The position numbers and the translations under genes are program-made. This document shows, in pieces, positions 50,526 to 59,743 of a DNA stretch of 64,000 nt. Origin of the DNA: Methylomonas sp. LW13 (GTDB lineage Bacteria > Pseudomonadota > Gammaproteobacteria > Methylococcales > Methylomonadaceae). The stretch spans positions 2,976,001-3,040,000 of the forward strand of contig NZ_CP033381.1 of NCBI RefSeq assembly GCF_016865255.1, written 5' to 3'. Below the pieces are notes generated by a model. It was not told where the DNA came from. It saw only the letters and a program-made list of their open reading frames with translations, and made no database searches. Position 1 is the first letter of the stretch. Every line of letters begins with the position of its first letter.

Positions 50526-53500
50526 AATTGTTTCGATGAATATCGTTATGGGCTGGTTTGGAGTGAATAAATTCCAGCCGGAAATCTTTGTCAAACATGG
50601 CCGGCACTTCGGCGGCAGTCAAAGGTTGACTAAACAAATAGCCTTGCACCACTTGGCAGCCCAAGCCGCTCATCACCATGGCTTGCTCTATCGTCTCCAC
50701 GCCTTCCGCCACCAGCGAGAAATCCATCGCATTGGCCATGCCGATAATCGTCCCGAGCAAAATGGGGGTTTGCGGATTAAACAGCACATCCTGAACAAAG
50801 GTTCTGTCGATTTTCAGACAATCCACCGGCAACTGCTTCAGCGACGCCAGCGACGAAAAGCCGGTACCGAAGTCGTCTATGGCGATTTTCACTCCTATGC
50901 CCTTCAGTTTTTTAAATATCTCTAAGTCTGCCGCCGTTTGCATGGCACTTTCTGTGACTTCGATTTGCAAATAGTGAGCCGGCAATTGGGTATGTTTGAG
51001 GATTTCCCGCAACGTGAACGGAAATTGCGGATCGCGGAAATGGCTTGCCGAGACGTTGACAGCCGTGGTGAATAACGGCAGCCCTTGGTTTTGCCAGGCA
51101 ATTAATTGTTCGCAAGCCTGTTGAATAGCCCAGTCGCTAATTTTACCGATCAAACCCAAAGCCTCAGCCAAAGGAATAAACTCGCCGGGCCCCAACAAAC
51201 CGCGCAACGGATGTCGCCAGCGCACCAAGGCTTCGAGACCTATCATTCGCCCATCCAACATACTTACCTGGGGCTGATAATACAATTGCAATTGCTGGTG
51301 CTCCAGCGCGTCGCGCAAGGTTTGCTCGTCTTGCATGCGCTTAATCGCCAGGCCCGTCATCTCCGGCCGATAGTAAGCGTAGCGCTGTTTGCCGGCGCTT
51401 TTCGCTGCGTACATGGCGGTGTCGGCGGCTTTCATCAAGTCGTGCTCGTTCTCGCCATCTTTTGGATAAATAGCAATACCGATACTGACGCGGGGCTTTA
51501 AATGGTGGGTATCCAAAATTAAAGGTCGGTTGATTTCCTGCAAACAGCGTTCCGCGATTTCCATGGCTTGAAATTCGTCGGTAATGCTGCTGGCGATGAT
51601 ACAAAATTCGTCTCCGCCCAATCGCGCAGCAAAGTCTTCTTCACGTACCACGCTTTGGATACGTTGGGCGATCGCTTTCAGAAATTGATCGCCGACGTTA
51701 TGTCCAAAGCTGTCGTTGACGTACTTAAATTCGTCCAGATCCAGGAATAGAAACGCAAACTCCAGCTTGCCGCGCGCCGAGGCTTTGATGGTCTGTTGAA
51801 TACGCTTGTGATAATGCACACGGCTGGCCAGGCCGGTCAACTCATCGAAATACGCCAACTGATGGATGATTTTTTCCGATTGCTTTTGCTTGGAAATATC
51901 CTGCACCGTCCCGGTGACAAAACTCTGCTGTCCGCTGCTAATCATGGCCGTATCCTGGCGGACACTGATGGGCGTTTCCAGATCCGGCCGCAAGCGGTAC
52001 TCGACATACTCGACCTGTTCGCCCTGGGCAGCGGCCTCTATCAAGGTCTGCACTATTTTGCGGTCCGCAGCCTCAATTAAATTCAAATAGTTGCTGAGCT
52101 CTCCCAGAAAATAGTCGGCCGGCATTTGGCACATTTCCGCTAAAAACGGCGATATTTCGAATTTATCCTGCCGCGGATCCCAAGTCCAATAGCCCAAACC
52201 GGCGATGCGTTGCGCAGCAGACAATTGCTGCTTACTGTTGCGTAATTCCGCCGTGTCATGGCTGGAGCGCAGCAGAAAACGAATGTGATGAATCAACACC
52301 ACATGATTAAGGGGTTTGATGATGAAGTCGGTAGCGCCGACCTTAAATGCCCGATTTATCGATTCGATGTCTTCCAAGCCGGTAGACATAATGATGGGAA
52401 TGTCGGTCATGGCGGGGTTGGCGGACATGCGCCGGCAGGTTTCAAAACCGTCGATGCCCGGCATAATCGCATCGACTATGACTAGATCCGGAATGGCCGT
52501 TTCCAGCAAGAGCAGCGCCGCTTCGCCACTCTCGGCCTCCACGACGTCGAAACCCGAGGCTTTTAACTGTTCGCCGGTAATCAATCTGAAGTTTGGATCG
52601 TCGTCTATCAGTAAAATTCGCTTGGCTTCCAGCGCCAAGTCGGCTACTCGCTTATCCATGCCGGATTGCGGCAAATCGGGCTGCGCTACGCTGGCATGGG
52701 CAATAACACGCAGCTCGGCCAAAGCCGCCGGCAATTGCGCCTCAAATTCCGCCAGCAGTGCCGGGATTGCTGCAAGATCAGCTTGGCGGCCGGCAGTTTC
52801 CAGCAATCGGCAGGTTTTAGACAAATCCCTGGCACCCAGATTGGCGCTGGACGATTTGAGGGCATGAGCCATATCGGCCAGCAAATCCGCCTGCCCATCG
52901 CTAGCGGCTTGTCTAAGTTTTTCGGCTGTTTCCGGCGCGGTTTGCAGATAGAGTGCGATGGCCTTGTTTAATAAACTTACCCCATTCGCATCGTAAATAT
53001 CCCGAAGCTGAGCCAGATCGGCCTGGCAAATCGGTCCGGGCGGAAATTCGCCTGCCATCGCTGCGTCTTGATATGCCAGCGGAGCCGACTCCAGTGCATT
53101 ATCCGCAGCATTTGGCAGCCAATTTATCAATAGATGGCGCAGTTGTTCTTTGCTGAACGGTTTACTTAAATAGCCGTCCATACCCACCATTTCACACTGA
53201 TCGTGTATGCCTTTTTGTACATCGGCGGTTAAAGCGATAATCGGAATTCGGGTCGAGGCCGTGGCTTGTTCATGCTCGCGAATTTTGACTGTTGCCGAAA
53301 AGCCATCCATAACCGGCATATGACAATCCATCAAAATTAAATCGTAACGGCGCCGGCAGGCGGCTTGCAACGCTTCCTGACCGTCTGCAACCACCTCCGC
53401 GATGCAGCCCATGCTTTCTAAGAAGCTTTTGACCACTTCCTGATTAACCAAGTTATCCTCGGCCACCAAAATGCGCCCGGATAACTTAATTTGCTCCGGT

Positions 53501-55629
53501 GTAACAGCGGATGGCGCCGTTTGCTCCACGGGTGCGAACGTGGCGATTTCCAGCAAGCAATTCAGCAGACGTTGTTGAAAAACCGGTTTGTTCAAATAAA
53601 AGCTGATGCCGTATTCGTGGGTCAGGCCGGTTTTAATGCTGACATTTTCGGAGCTGAGCATGATTAAAGGCAGTTTGGGAATACGCTGGTCGCGTTGAAT
53701 GGCCTTGGCCAGCGTCAAGCCGTCCATTACCGGCAAATGCCAATCCAGCAGAGCAACTTGAAACGGATTATTTAAAGTAGCCGCCTCGACCAATAGCTTC
53801 AGCGCCCTGGGGCCGCTATCGACGGTCGTAACATGGGCGCCCCATAGCGAAACTTGATCGTGAAGTATGTCGCGGTTTATCGCATTGTCATCCACTACCA
53901 GGATGTGCAGACCTTCCAAAGCACTGGTGTCGGCACGTTCGATGTCGCTCTGGATGCCCAACCCCAATTCTAAGTCAAAGTAAAACCGGGAACCCCGACC
54001 GATATTACTTTCCAGCCCCAGACTACCGCCCATTAATTCGACTAATTGCTTGGAAATGGTCAAACCTAAACCGGTCCCGCCATAACGCCGGGTAATGCTG
54101 CCGTCGGACTGCGTGAAACTGTCGAAAATTTCCGCCTGACGCTCAGCGGCAACCCCTATGCCGGTATCGATTACTTCGAATAATAATCTGACTTTATCGC
54201 GTGCGGTATTTTCCGGAACACTCACCTTAAGCTGCACATCGCCTTCTTCGGTAAACTTGATGGCATTGCTCAGCAGATTAACCAGCACCTGCCGTAATCG
54301 TTCCGCATCGCCCTGCACAATAACGTGCATTTGGTGCGGCAGATTCAATATCAGTTCCAGGCCTTTACGGTGGGCTTGCTCAGCCATCATTTCCACGGTG
54401 TCTTCCAATAAGCGGCGCAGATCGAACTCCTGAACGATCAACTGCAATTTGCCGGCTTCGATTTTGGAAAAATCGAGAATATTATTGATGATGCTGAGTA
54501 GCGAATTGGCGGAACGGTAGGCAGTATCGGCAAATCTGGTTTGCCGATCATCCAAACCGGATGACATCAACAACTCGGTCATGCCCAACACGCCATTCAT
54601 CGGCGTTCTGATCTCATGGCTCATGGTTGCCAAAAATTGCGACTTGGCTTTACTGGCTTGTTCGGCTTGCTCTTTGGCGGAGAGCGCTTCGGCGATGCTG
54701 ATACTCAGCTCTTGATTTTTTTCTTCCAATTGCTGGGTACGTTCGATAACTTGCCTTTCCAAAGAATCTCGGTGCATGGCTAGTTGATCGTCTCTGAACT
54801 GGATTTCGGCTAGCATGGCATTGTACACATCGGCTAAATCGCCGAATTCGTCGTTGCTGGTCTTGTTAATCCGATGCGAAAAACTCTTCTCATGCCCCAC
54901 CGATTGCATGGCATCCATCAGTTTGAGTAGGGGCGCCAAAAATATTTGCTGCAATTTGGTGGTCAGCATACCGATTAAGACCATGGTAAACACCACGATC
55001 AAACCCATAGTCGAATAAAACGCTTTTAATATGGCGTAGAAACCGCTTTGGTCATCCACCAAATGCAATACCCCTACGACGTCACCATCCAGTTCTATCG
55101 AACGGACAAAATGCAGATTGTTGTCGTCATCGTATTTGAATACGTTTTTTTCGCCAGCCTTACCGACAATATTATTGGTATAAGGAAATAAGCGCTCATA
55201 CCAATAAGCAAAAACTTCGCCGATAAAACCATATAGGCCTTCTGAACTAGGGAGGGATTGCGCATCGTTTAAAAGCGCGGAAGCTTTTTCCGCATCCCAA
55301 TGACTAACGCCCAGCTTTTGCGAGTGATAGTCGGCAAATAACTTGCCTTGCTTATCATATAATTCGGCATTTAATATGCTGTCCCGGGTTTTCATACTAT
55401 TTAACATAGTATTAGCCGAGACAGTATCTTCAAAAACCAGCGCCGCTGAAATATTCGACGCAATAATATTGGCAATTAATACCAGCTGCTGCTCGGTATC
55501 TTTCTTTTTTGCATAATATTCATTTACAACAATCGCAGTGCTTGCCGAAAACAGCGTCAACACAGCGATCAAAGTCATAATAAAGACTAGCTTGATCTTG
55601 ATAGGCGCATTGTTAAACCATTTAAACAT
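50518..55629 (-). CDS. kinase-phosphorelay-GGDEF-EAL giant signalling protein
   Basis: This 1703-residue inner-membrane protein has two membrane helices (about 12-35 and 205-230), a periplasmic sensor, HAMP and HisKA with His338 in MSHEIRTP. HATPase (about 440-560), three receiver domains (about 575-690, 715-835 and 990-1110) and an HPt domain (about 870-965, [12 protein letters not shown]) follow. A PAS domain, GGDEF (motif 1338-1342) and EAL (motif 1466-1468, with [10 protein letters not shown]) complete it. All catalytic motifs look intact. The ATG at 55629 has an AGGAG site eight bases upstream; an earlier start at 55659 would overlap yfiR. Phosphorelay thus feeds directly into c-di-GMP control. 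Confidence 0.93.
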   Translation of the reverse strand: MFKWFNNAPIKIKLVFIMTLIAVLTLFSASTAIVVNEYYAKKKDTEQQLVLIANIIASNISAALVFEDTVSANTMLNSMKTRDSILNAELYDKQGKLFADYHSQKLGVSHWDAEKASALLNDAQSLPSSEGLYGFIGEVFAYWYERLFPYTNNIVGKAGEKNVFKYDDDNNLHFVRSIELDGDVVGVLHLVDDQSGFYAILKAFYSTMGLIVVFTMVLIGMLTTKLQQIFLAPLLKLMDAMQSVGHEKSFSHRINKTSNDEFGDLADVYNAMLAEIQFRDDQLAMHRDSLERQVIERTQQLEEKNQELSISIAEALSAKEQAEQASKAKSQFLATMSHEIRTPMNGVLGMTELLMSSGLDDRQTRFADTAYRSANSLLSIINNILDFSKIEAGKLQLIVQEFDLRRLLEDTVEMMAEQAHRKGLELILNLPHQMHVIVQGDAERLRQVLVNLLSNAIKFTEEGDVQLKVSVPENTARDKVRLLFEVIDTGIGVAAERQAEIFDSFTQSDGSITRRYGGTGLGLTISKQLVELMGGSLGLESNIGRGSRFYFDLELGLGIQSDIERADTSALEGLHILVVDDNAINRDILHDQVSLWGAHVTTVDSGPRALKLLVEAATLNNPFQVALLDWHLPVMDGLTLAKAIQRDQRIPKLPLIMLSSENVSIKTGLTHEYGISFYLNKPVFQQRLLNCLLEIATFAPVEQTAPSAVTPEQIKLSGRILVAEDNLVNQEVVKSFLESMGCIAEVVADGQEALQAACRRRYDLILMDCHMPVMDGFSATVKIREHEQATASTRIPIIALTADVQKGIHDQCEMVGMDGYLSKPFSKEQLRHLLINWLPNAADNALESAPLAYQDAAMAGEFPPGPICQADLAQLRDIYDANGVSLLNKAIALYLQTAPETAEKLRQAASDGQADLLADMAHALKSSSANLGARDLSKTCRLLETAGRQADLAAIPALLAEFEAQLPAALAELRVIAHASVAQPDLPQSGMDKRVADLALEAKRILLIDDDPNFRLITGEQLKASGFDVVEAESGEAALLLLETAIPDLVIVDAIMPGIDGFETCRRMSANPAMTDIPIIMSTGLEDIESINRAFKVGATDFIIKPLNHVVLIHHIRFLLRSSHDTAELRNSKQQLSAAQRIAGLGYWTWDPRQDKFEISPFLAEMCQMPADYFLGELSNYLNLIEAADRKIVQTLIEAAAQGEQVEYVEYRLRPDLETPISVRQDTAMISSGQQSFVTGTVQDISKQKQSEKIIHQLAYFDELTGLASRVHYHKRIQQTIKASARGKLEFAFLFLDLDEFKYVNDSFGHNVGDQFLKAIAQRIQSVVREEDFAARLGGDEFCIIASSITDEFQAMEIAERCLQEINRPLILDTHHLKPRVSIGIAIYPKDGENEHDLMKAADTAMYAAKSAGKQRYAYYRPEMTGLAIKRMQDEQTLRDALEHQQLQLYYQPQVSMLDGRMIGLEALVRWRHPLRGLLGPGEFIPLAEALGLIGKISDWAIQQACEQLIAWQNQGLPLFTTAVNVSASHFRDPQFPFTLREILKHTQLPAHYLQIEVTESAMQTAADLEIFKKLKGIGVKIAIDDFGTGFSSLASLKQLPVDCLKIDRTFVQDVLFNPQTPILLGTIIGMANAMDFSLVAEGVETIEQAMVMSGLGCQVVQGYLFSQPLTAAEVPAMFDKDFRLEFIHSKPAHNDIHRNNYD

Positions 55630-55642
55630 GCGATTATCTCTC

Positions 55643-56182
55643 CTAATTATCGCCGACAATTTTCGCTAAGCGCAGAAGGCTGGAACTAATCGTTAGCCCC
55701 GAGCTTTTGACCGTGGCAAGATTGATATGTAACTGTATTTTTCCGTCGGTATTCACCATAGCCACCATGCCCCCCGATTCGATAAAATTGGCTTCTTCAC
55801 CTATCGTCAACACCGGAAACTGCCTGGTATCTAAAAAAACTTGCGACAAAACACTATTGGATAATTCGCTTAAAAACAGAATATGACATTGATTTAAATT
55901 GCGTAACTTATCCGAATTAATTATTTTAATCACTCTATCTCCAACTGCTTTACCGCTAATTGAATCAAAAGATTGCAGTAATGCATTGTCTCCTACCAAA
56001 CAAACCTGCAGGTTATTTCCGGAATTGGCAAACGCCTGCTCCGGCCATTGCGTAAAACGGGCAAAATTAAGCGTCAATGCGGCCAACACCGTATATTGCT
56101 CAAGCGCCAACGGCGCCGCGCAAGACGCGCTTGAACTAAATAACATTAATGCCAACAGATAAATTTTTATTGCGTTTTGCAT
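55643..56182 (-). CDS. YfiR-family periplasmic regulator
   Basis: This 179-residue protein has a signal peptide ([11 protein letters not shown] near residues 13-23) and a YfiR (DUF4154) domain, with [23 protein letters not shown] and [18 protein letters not shown]. In Pseudomonas, YfiR holds a membrane diguanylate cyclase inactive. The next gene, 13 bases on, encodes such a membrane GGDEF protein, which makes it the natural partner. Unlike Pseudomonas, a TonB receptor replaces the YfiB lipoprotein here. Confidence 0.9.
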   Translation of the reverse strand: MQNAIKIYLLALMLFSSSASCAAPLALEQYTVLAALTLNFARFTQWPEQAFANSGNNLQVCLVGDNALLQSFDSISGKAVGDRVIKIINSDKLRNLNQCHILFLSELSNSVLSQVFLDTRQFPVLTIGEEANFIESGGMVAMVNTDGKIQLHINLATVKSSGLTISSSLLRLAKIVGDN

Positions 56183-56245
56183 ATCCGTCGCAACAATAAT
56201 CCAACTAAATAGAAAAAATGCAAAACAGTCTACCTGCCAGCGGCA

Positions 56246-58231
56246 TCAGAAATTCCAACTGATTTTGCCGTACATACCCCTATCAATAAATGTTGGCAGT
56301 ACCAGGTTTTCCTGTTGATATTCCAAGTGGCTATTAGTTAATAAGTTTTGGCCTACCAATGATATTTCCAGATCAGGTTCGGGGCGCCAGGCCAAGCGCG
56401 CGTCCATCGTCACATAATCGGGTATGTAACTGTTGCCGGAAGCTGTTGCTGCGGCATTGTTGCCGACGTAGCGAAACCAAACATCAAAGTCCAAATCCGG
56501 CCGTATATTCACCGCACTGCGTAAATTCATGCGCTGCTGCGGACTAATGCCCACCACCGCCATTGCGGTTTGCGGCACTTCGGTTTTAAGGAGGCTGTAA
56601 TTGGCGTCCCACCGCCACCAGTCCAGCATTTGCCAGACAGTCGAGACTTCGACACCATAGGTCTTGGCTTTTAAATTATTACTAAAGGGTAAAGGCTGGA
56701 CCAACACACCGCGAATAGGATCGAAATAAACGGCGCCTTGGGAAGCGTCGCGCATGTGCGCGTAATCGTTATAAAACGCCGTCACATCCACCGATACGGA
56801 TTTGATCATGGTGGTGCGGTAACCCACTTCGTAAGCAATCACATCTTCGCTGCGCAAGCTTGTGTTACCCTCCAGCGCCAGTTCCACCGGTATAAAAAAT
56901 GGCGATGACGGCGGCACAACCGCTGTCGTCAAGCGCATATTGGCTTCGCCGCGCGAGGGCGTGCGCACTGCTCTGGATACCCCGGCCCAAAGCCGATGAT
57001 TCAGCGCCGGCGCCCACATTAATCGGGCGGTGGGCTGGCCTTCAAAGCCGGTGAAATCGTTATGTTCAAATTTGTTGCCCAAGGTCAACCACAGCGTTTG
57101 GTCTATCAATTCCATTTCATCCTGGACGAATGCGCTGAATAACTGATTTTTCCGGTGGGCAGGAGACATGCTGAATATAGTGCTACTTTCAAGGCGATCC
57201 GAGGTTAGTTGGTAACCCAGCCCCCAAATCAATTCATGGCTATCAAACAAGCCGAAGCGATGCTGAAAATCCAAGTCAAATGTATCCCGCCCTTCAGACA
57301 TCCATTCCTCATTGCGCCGATAATAGTCGTAAAACAACTGTAGGGACATGTCGGACTGGGTGGAAAACGTGTGCTGCCAGCGACCCATGATATTGCCGCC
57401 GTAAGCTTCGGCTTTATCACGGAAAGTTGTACTGTAGGGCGCTAAAATACTGGGCTTAGACAACACTTGATTGAGATGACTGTGATAAAGATCGCCCTGA
57501 AATTTAAGTTCGTCTGCTGACGACAACTGAGAATCTATGCGAAACCCGCCCTGTACTTTGTCCCAATCGTCGCCGGCGCCATGGCCTTGGGCATTGGTAT
57601 TTTGATCGCGTTTGAACCCCTTGGCATAAACCCGGCCCGTCGTATCCTCGCCCAACTTGCCGCCGTAGCGAAATGCGCCAAACCCCTGTTCCTCAGTACC
57701 GCCGCCTGCAGCCACCAGACCGCCCTGCGTTTTCGAGCTGTGTTTGGTGATGATGTTGATTACACCGTTTACCGCGTTAGCGCCCCACAGCGTCGCGCCA
57801 GGGCCTCTAATCACCTCAATCCGCTCGACATCCTCCATCATCACATCCTGGTTTTCCCAGTAGGTACCGGAAAACATGCGGCTATAAGTATTGCGACCAT
57901 CGATCAATACCAGTAACTTGTTGGAGAAACGCGCATTAAAGCCCCGGGAACTGACCGCCCACTTGTTCGAATCGATACGCGCCACGTCAAGGCCTGGGGC
58001 CATGCGCAGTGCCTCGGGAATACTGGTCGCGCCCGTTCGTTTGATGTCATCGTTGGTAATGACAAATATCGCGGCCGCGGAATCGTTTAGTGCTTGGGCT
58101 TTTTTGGACACTGAAGTCACTTCAACATTCAGCAAGTCTTCCACATTCAGCTCAAGTGCGTCTTGAGATGCAGCCTGCAAGACGCCGGCGTGACCAGTTA
58201 ATACAAAAAATCCGACAATATAATTTTTCAT
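56246..58231 (-). CDS. TonB-dependent outer-membrane receptor
   Basis: This 661-residue protein has a signal peptide (cut near AASQ), a possible TonB box (LNVEVTSVSKK region), a plug domain (about 45-155, with VERIEVIRGPGATLWGANAVNGVINI) and a beta-barrel (about 200-661) ending in SWNF. Its ligand is unknown. It heads an operon with yfiR, the kinase-GGDEF-EAL gene and an HDOD gene. This suggests it works as a sensor or importer tied to signalling. Confidence 0.92.
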   Translation of the reverse strand: MKNYIVGFFVLTGHAGVLQAASQDALELNVEDLLNVEVTSVSKKAQALNDSAAAIFVITNDDIKRTGATSIPEALRMAPGLDVARIDSNKWAVSSRGFNARFSNKLLVLIDGRNTYSRMFSGTYWENQDVMMEDVERIEVIRGPGATLWGANAVNGVINIITKHSSKTQGGLVAAGGGTEEQGFGAFRYGGKLGEDTTGRVYAKGFKRDQNTNAQGHGAGDDWDKVQGGFRIDSQLSSADELKFQGDLYHSHLNQVLSKPSILAPYSTTFRDKAEAYGGNIMGRWQHTFSTQSDMSLQLFYDYYRRNEEWMSEGRDTFDLDFQHRFGLFDSHELIWGLGYQLTSDRLESSTIFSMSPAHRKNQLFSAFVQDEMELIDQTLWLTLGNKFEHNDFTGFEGQPTARLMWAPALNHRLWAGVSRAVRTPSRGEANMRLTTAVVPPSSPFFIPVELALEGNTSLRSEDVIAYEVGYRTTMIKSVSVDVTAFYNDYAHMRDASQGAVYFDPIRGVLVQPLPFSNNLKAKTYGVEVSTVWQMLDWWRWDANYSLLKTEVPQTAMAVVGISPQQRMNLRSAVNIRPDLDFDVWFRYVGNNAAATASGNSYIPDYVTMDARLAWRPEPDLEISLVGQNLLTNSHLEYQQENLVLPTFIDRGMYGKISWNF

Positions 58232-58619
58232 AGGGTCTTATGAGCAGTGCTTTGGGTCGTTCAATCTTTATTAATCAGCAATCCCGGATACCTGGATTGC
58301 GACTCCGGCATGCGGTTTGACTATCAACCGGCCTTCATATCGACAGCGAGGGACATTCCCACAGCTTGGGGGCCTTATAGGCCGCGAAGGGAATCAATCC
58401 AGATTCGCAGGAACAGCAATAATTGAGGATCGGGCTAACCATAAAGCATGGCGTGTCATGATCGTTTCGATATTGTTTTGCAATGTGGGCAAGTCTAGCT
58501 CAATTATCGAATTCAGACAGATGATGGGGCAGGCATGAGAGGCTTCTGTCTCCATGTTCGGCCAAGCCGGAAAAAAATGCCCCGACTCGGTCGCAGGAAA
58601 ATCATGGGAAATCTTTGTT
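58232..58619 (-). other. structured leader upstream of the TonB receptor gene
   Basis: No gene was seen. On the minus strand several hairpins occur between 58278 and 58390: GGCC-TATAA-GGCC, CCCA-AGCTG-TGGG, GGGA-ATG-TCCC (which shares GGG with the one before), CGGTT-AACCG and GCAATCC-GGATTGC. Two exclude each other. A weak hairpin (CGAC-CGA-GTCG) followed by a T-run near 58569-58596 may terminate the upstream gene. No match to a known riboswitch was recognised. Confidence 0.4.
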
Positions 58620-59687
58620 TCAAACCAGGAAATTAAGCTGCTGCACGCTGCCGGCTTGGCCTTGTTCGGTTAAATAGATACCGCTACTGGCAATTTCACC
58701 CAACGCTTGATTGGCGGTGTCTTTTAGTTGAAACGGCGTCGTCAAGTGACCTAAGTAAATCGCCCCGACATTTTTATCACCCAGCGCCAATAATTGCTGC
58801 GACCCGTCATCATGCCGCTGCCAGATTCGCAGTTGTTTATAAACGGCATCGCCGGAGTCGATAAACTGATTGTTATCGTCGTCATAAGCCGCTAAGTCTG
58901 CAAAGCCGTTGCCGCTGCGCGGACCGAACAATTCCGAACCGTCGTTGATCAGGCCATCGTGGTTTTTGTCCAATGCCAGCAGACCGCTGCCGGCTTTCAA
59001 ACCGGCTATTTGATCCAAACGACCATCGGCATCGATATCGAATTGAAATCGGCTGCCGCTTAACTCTGCGGCATTGCCGTCGAAATTGATAACCAAAGGA
59101 TCGGTTTTCACCGCGTCGCCGGCGCGGATACTGAGATTGGATTCGGTATAAAAGCTGCGGCTCATCGACAAGGACACTGAAAAACTCAGCGTTTGCCCAT
59201 CCCGGGTAGTGATACTGCCTTCGGCGCTGAAATTAGTCGTTTCGCTTTCGAAATAAGACTCGGATTTTTCGTAGACCAGTCCATACCCTTCGCGCTCGGG
59301 GACGGATGTTGCCGGTGCTTGCTGCGGGGCCTGAATGGTCACAGAGTCGGCTTGCCCCTTGAGATCATCCGGAGCGAATAATTCAAAGTCGCGGCCGGTA
59401 ATCTCCTTGACCATGCGTCTGATGATTTGCAACAGCAGATTATCTTTGGAACTGAGCGCCCTATCGGTATCCAGGGTTTGCGCAGCAGTTGCCGAAGTTT
59501 GCGCCGACCGGCTGAGATCAAGGGAATCTTGAATGACTTTGCGCGCGGTTTCGGGGCGAGTCTTTCGCGCTGTATTAGGGGTATCTTCCGGCTTATCGAT
59601 CCAGACCCGCAGCGATTCGTTGCGTTTGCTGATCTGTTGCGCTTGATGCTGACTTTGCAGGTGGACGGCGGAATTCTGGATAATCAT
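58620..59687 (-). CDS. hypothetical protein with EF-hand-like calcium motifs
   Basis: This 355-residue protein has no signal peptide. Its N-terminal half is polar and Gln/Ser-rich. The C-terminal part holds three Asp-rich loops of the EF-hand or dockerin kind: DIDADGRLD, DKNHDGLINDGSELFG and DDDNNQFIDSGD. The pattern resembles proteins annotated as VCBS or calcium-binding in gammaproteobacteria. The ATG at 59687 follows a G-rich ribosome-binding stretch; an ATG at 59699 and an open frame to 59837 are alternatives, the latter overlapping cyaA. It lies between cyaA and the TonB receptor gene. Confidence 0.6.
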   Translation of the reverse strand: MIIQNSAVHLQSQHQAQQISKRNESLRVWIDKPEDTPNTARKTRPETARKVIQDSLDLSRSAQTSATAAQTLDTDRALSSKDNLLLQIIRRMVKEITGRDFELFAPDDLKGQADSVTIQAPQQAPATSVPEREGYGLVYEKSESYFESETTNFSAEGSITTRDGQTLSFSVSLSMSRSFYTESNLSIRAGDAVKTDPLVINFDGNAAELSGSRFQFDIDADGRLDQIAGLKAGSGLLALDKNHDGLINDGSELFGPRSGNGFADLAAYDDDNNQFIDSGDAVYKQLRIWQRHDDGSQQLLALGDKNVGAIYLGHLTTPFQLKDTANQALGEIASSGIYLTEQGQAGSVQQLNFLV

Positions 59688-59743
59688 GGCAACCCCCATA
59701 GCTCGATTGATTTGAGCTGAATATCGGCTGCGACCCTGAAATA

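Noticed and set aside
58278-58390. Possible cobalamin or c-di-GMP riboswitch
   Set aside because: The B12-box and GEMM consensus bases were looked for and not found; reported only as an unknown structured leader.
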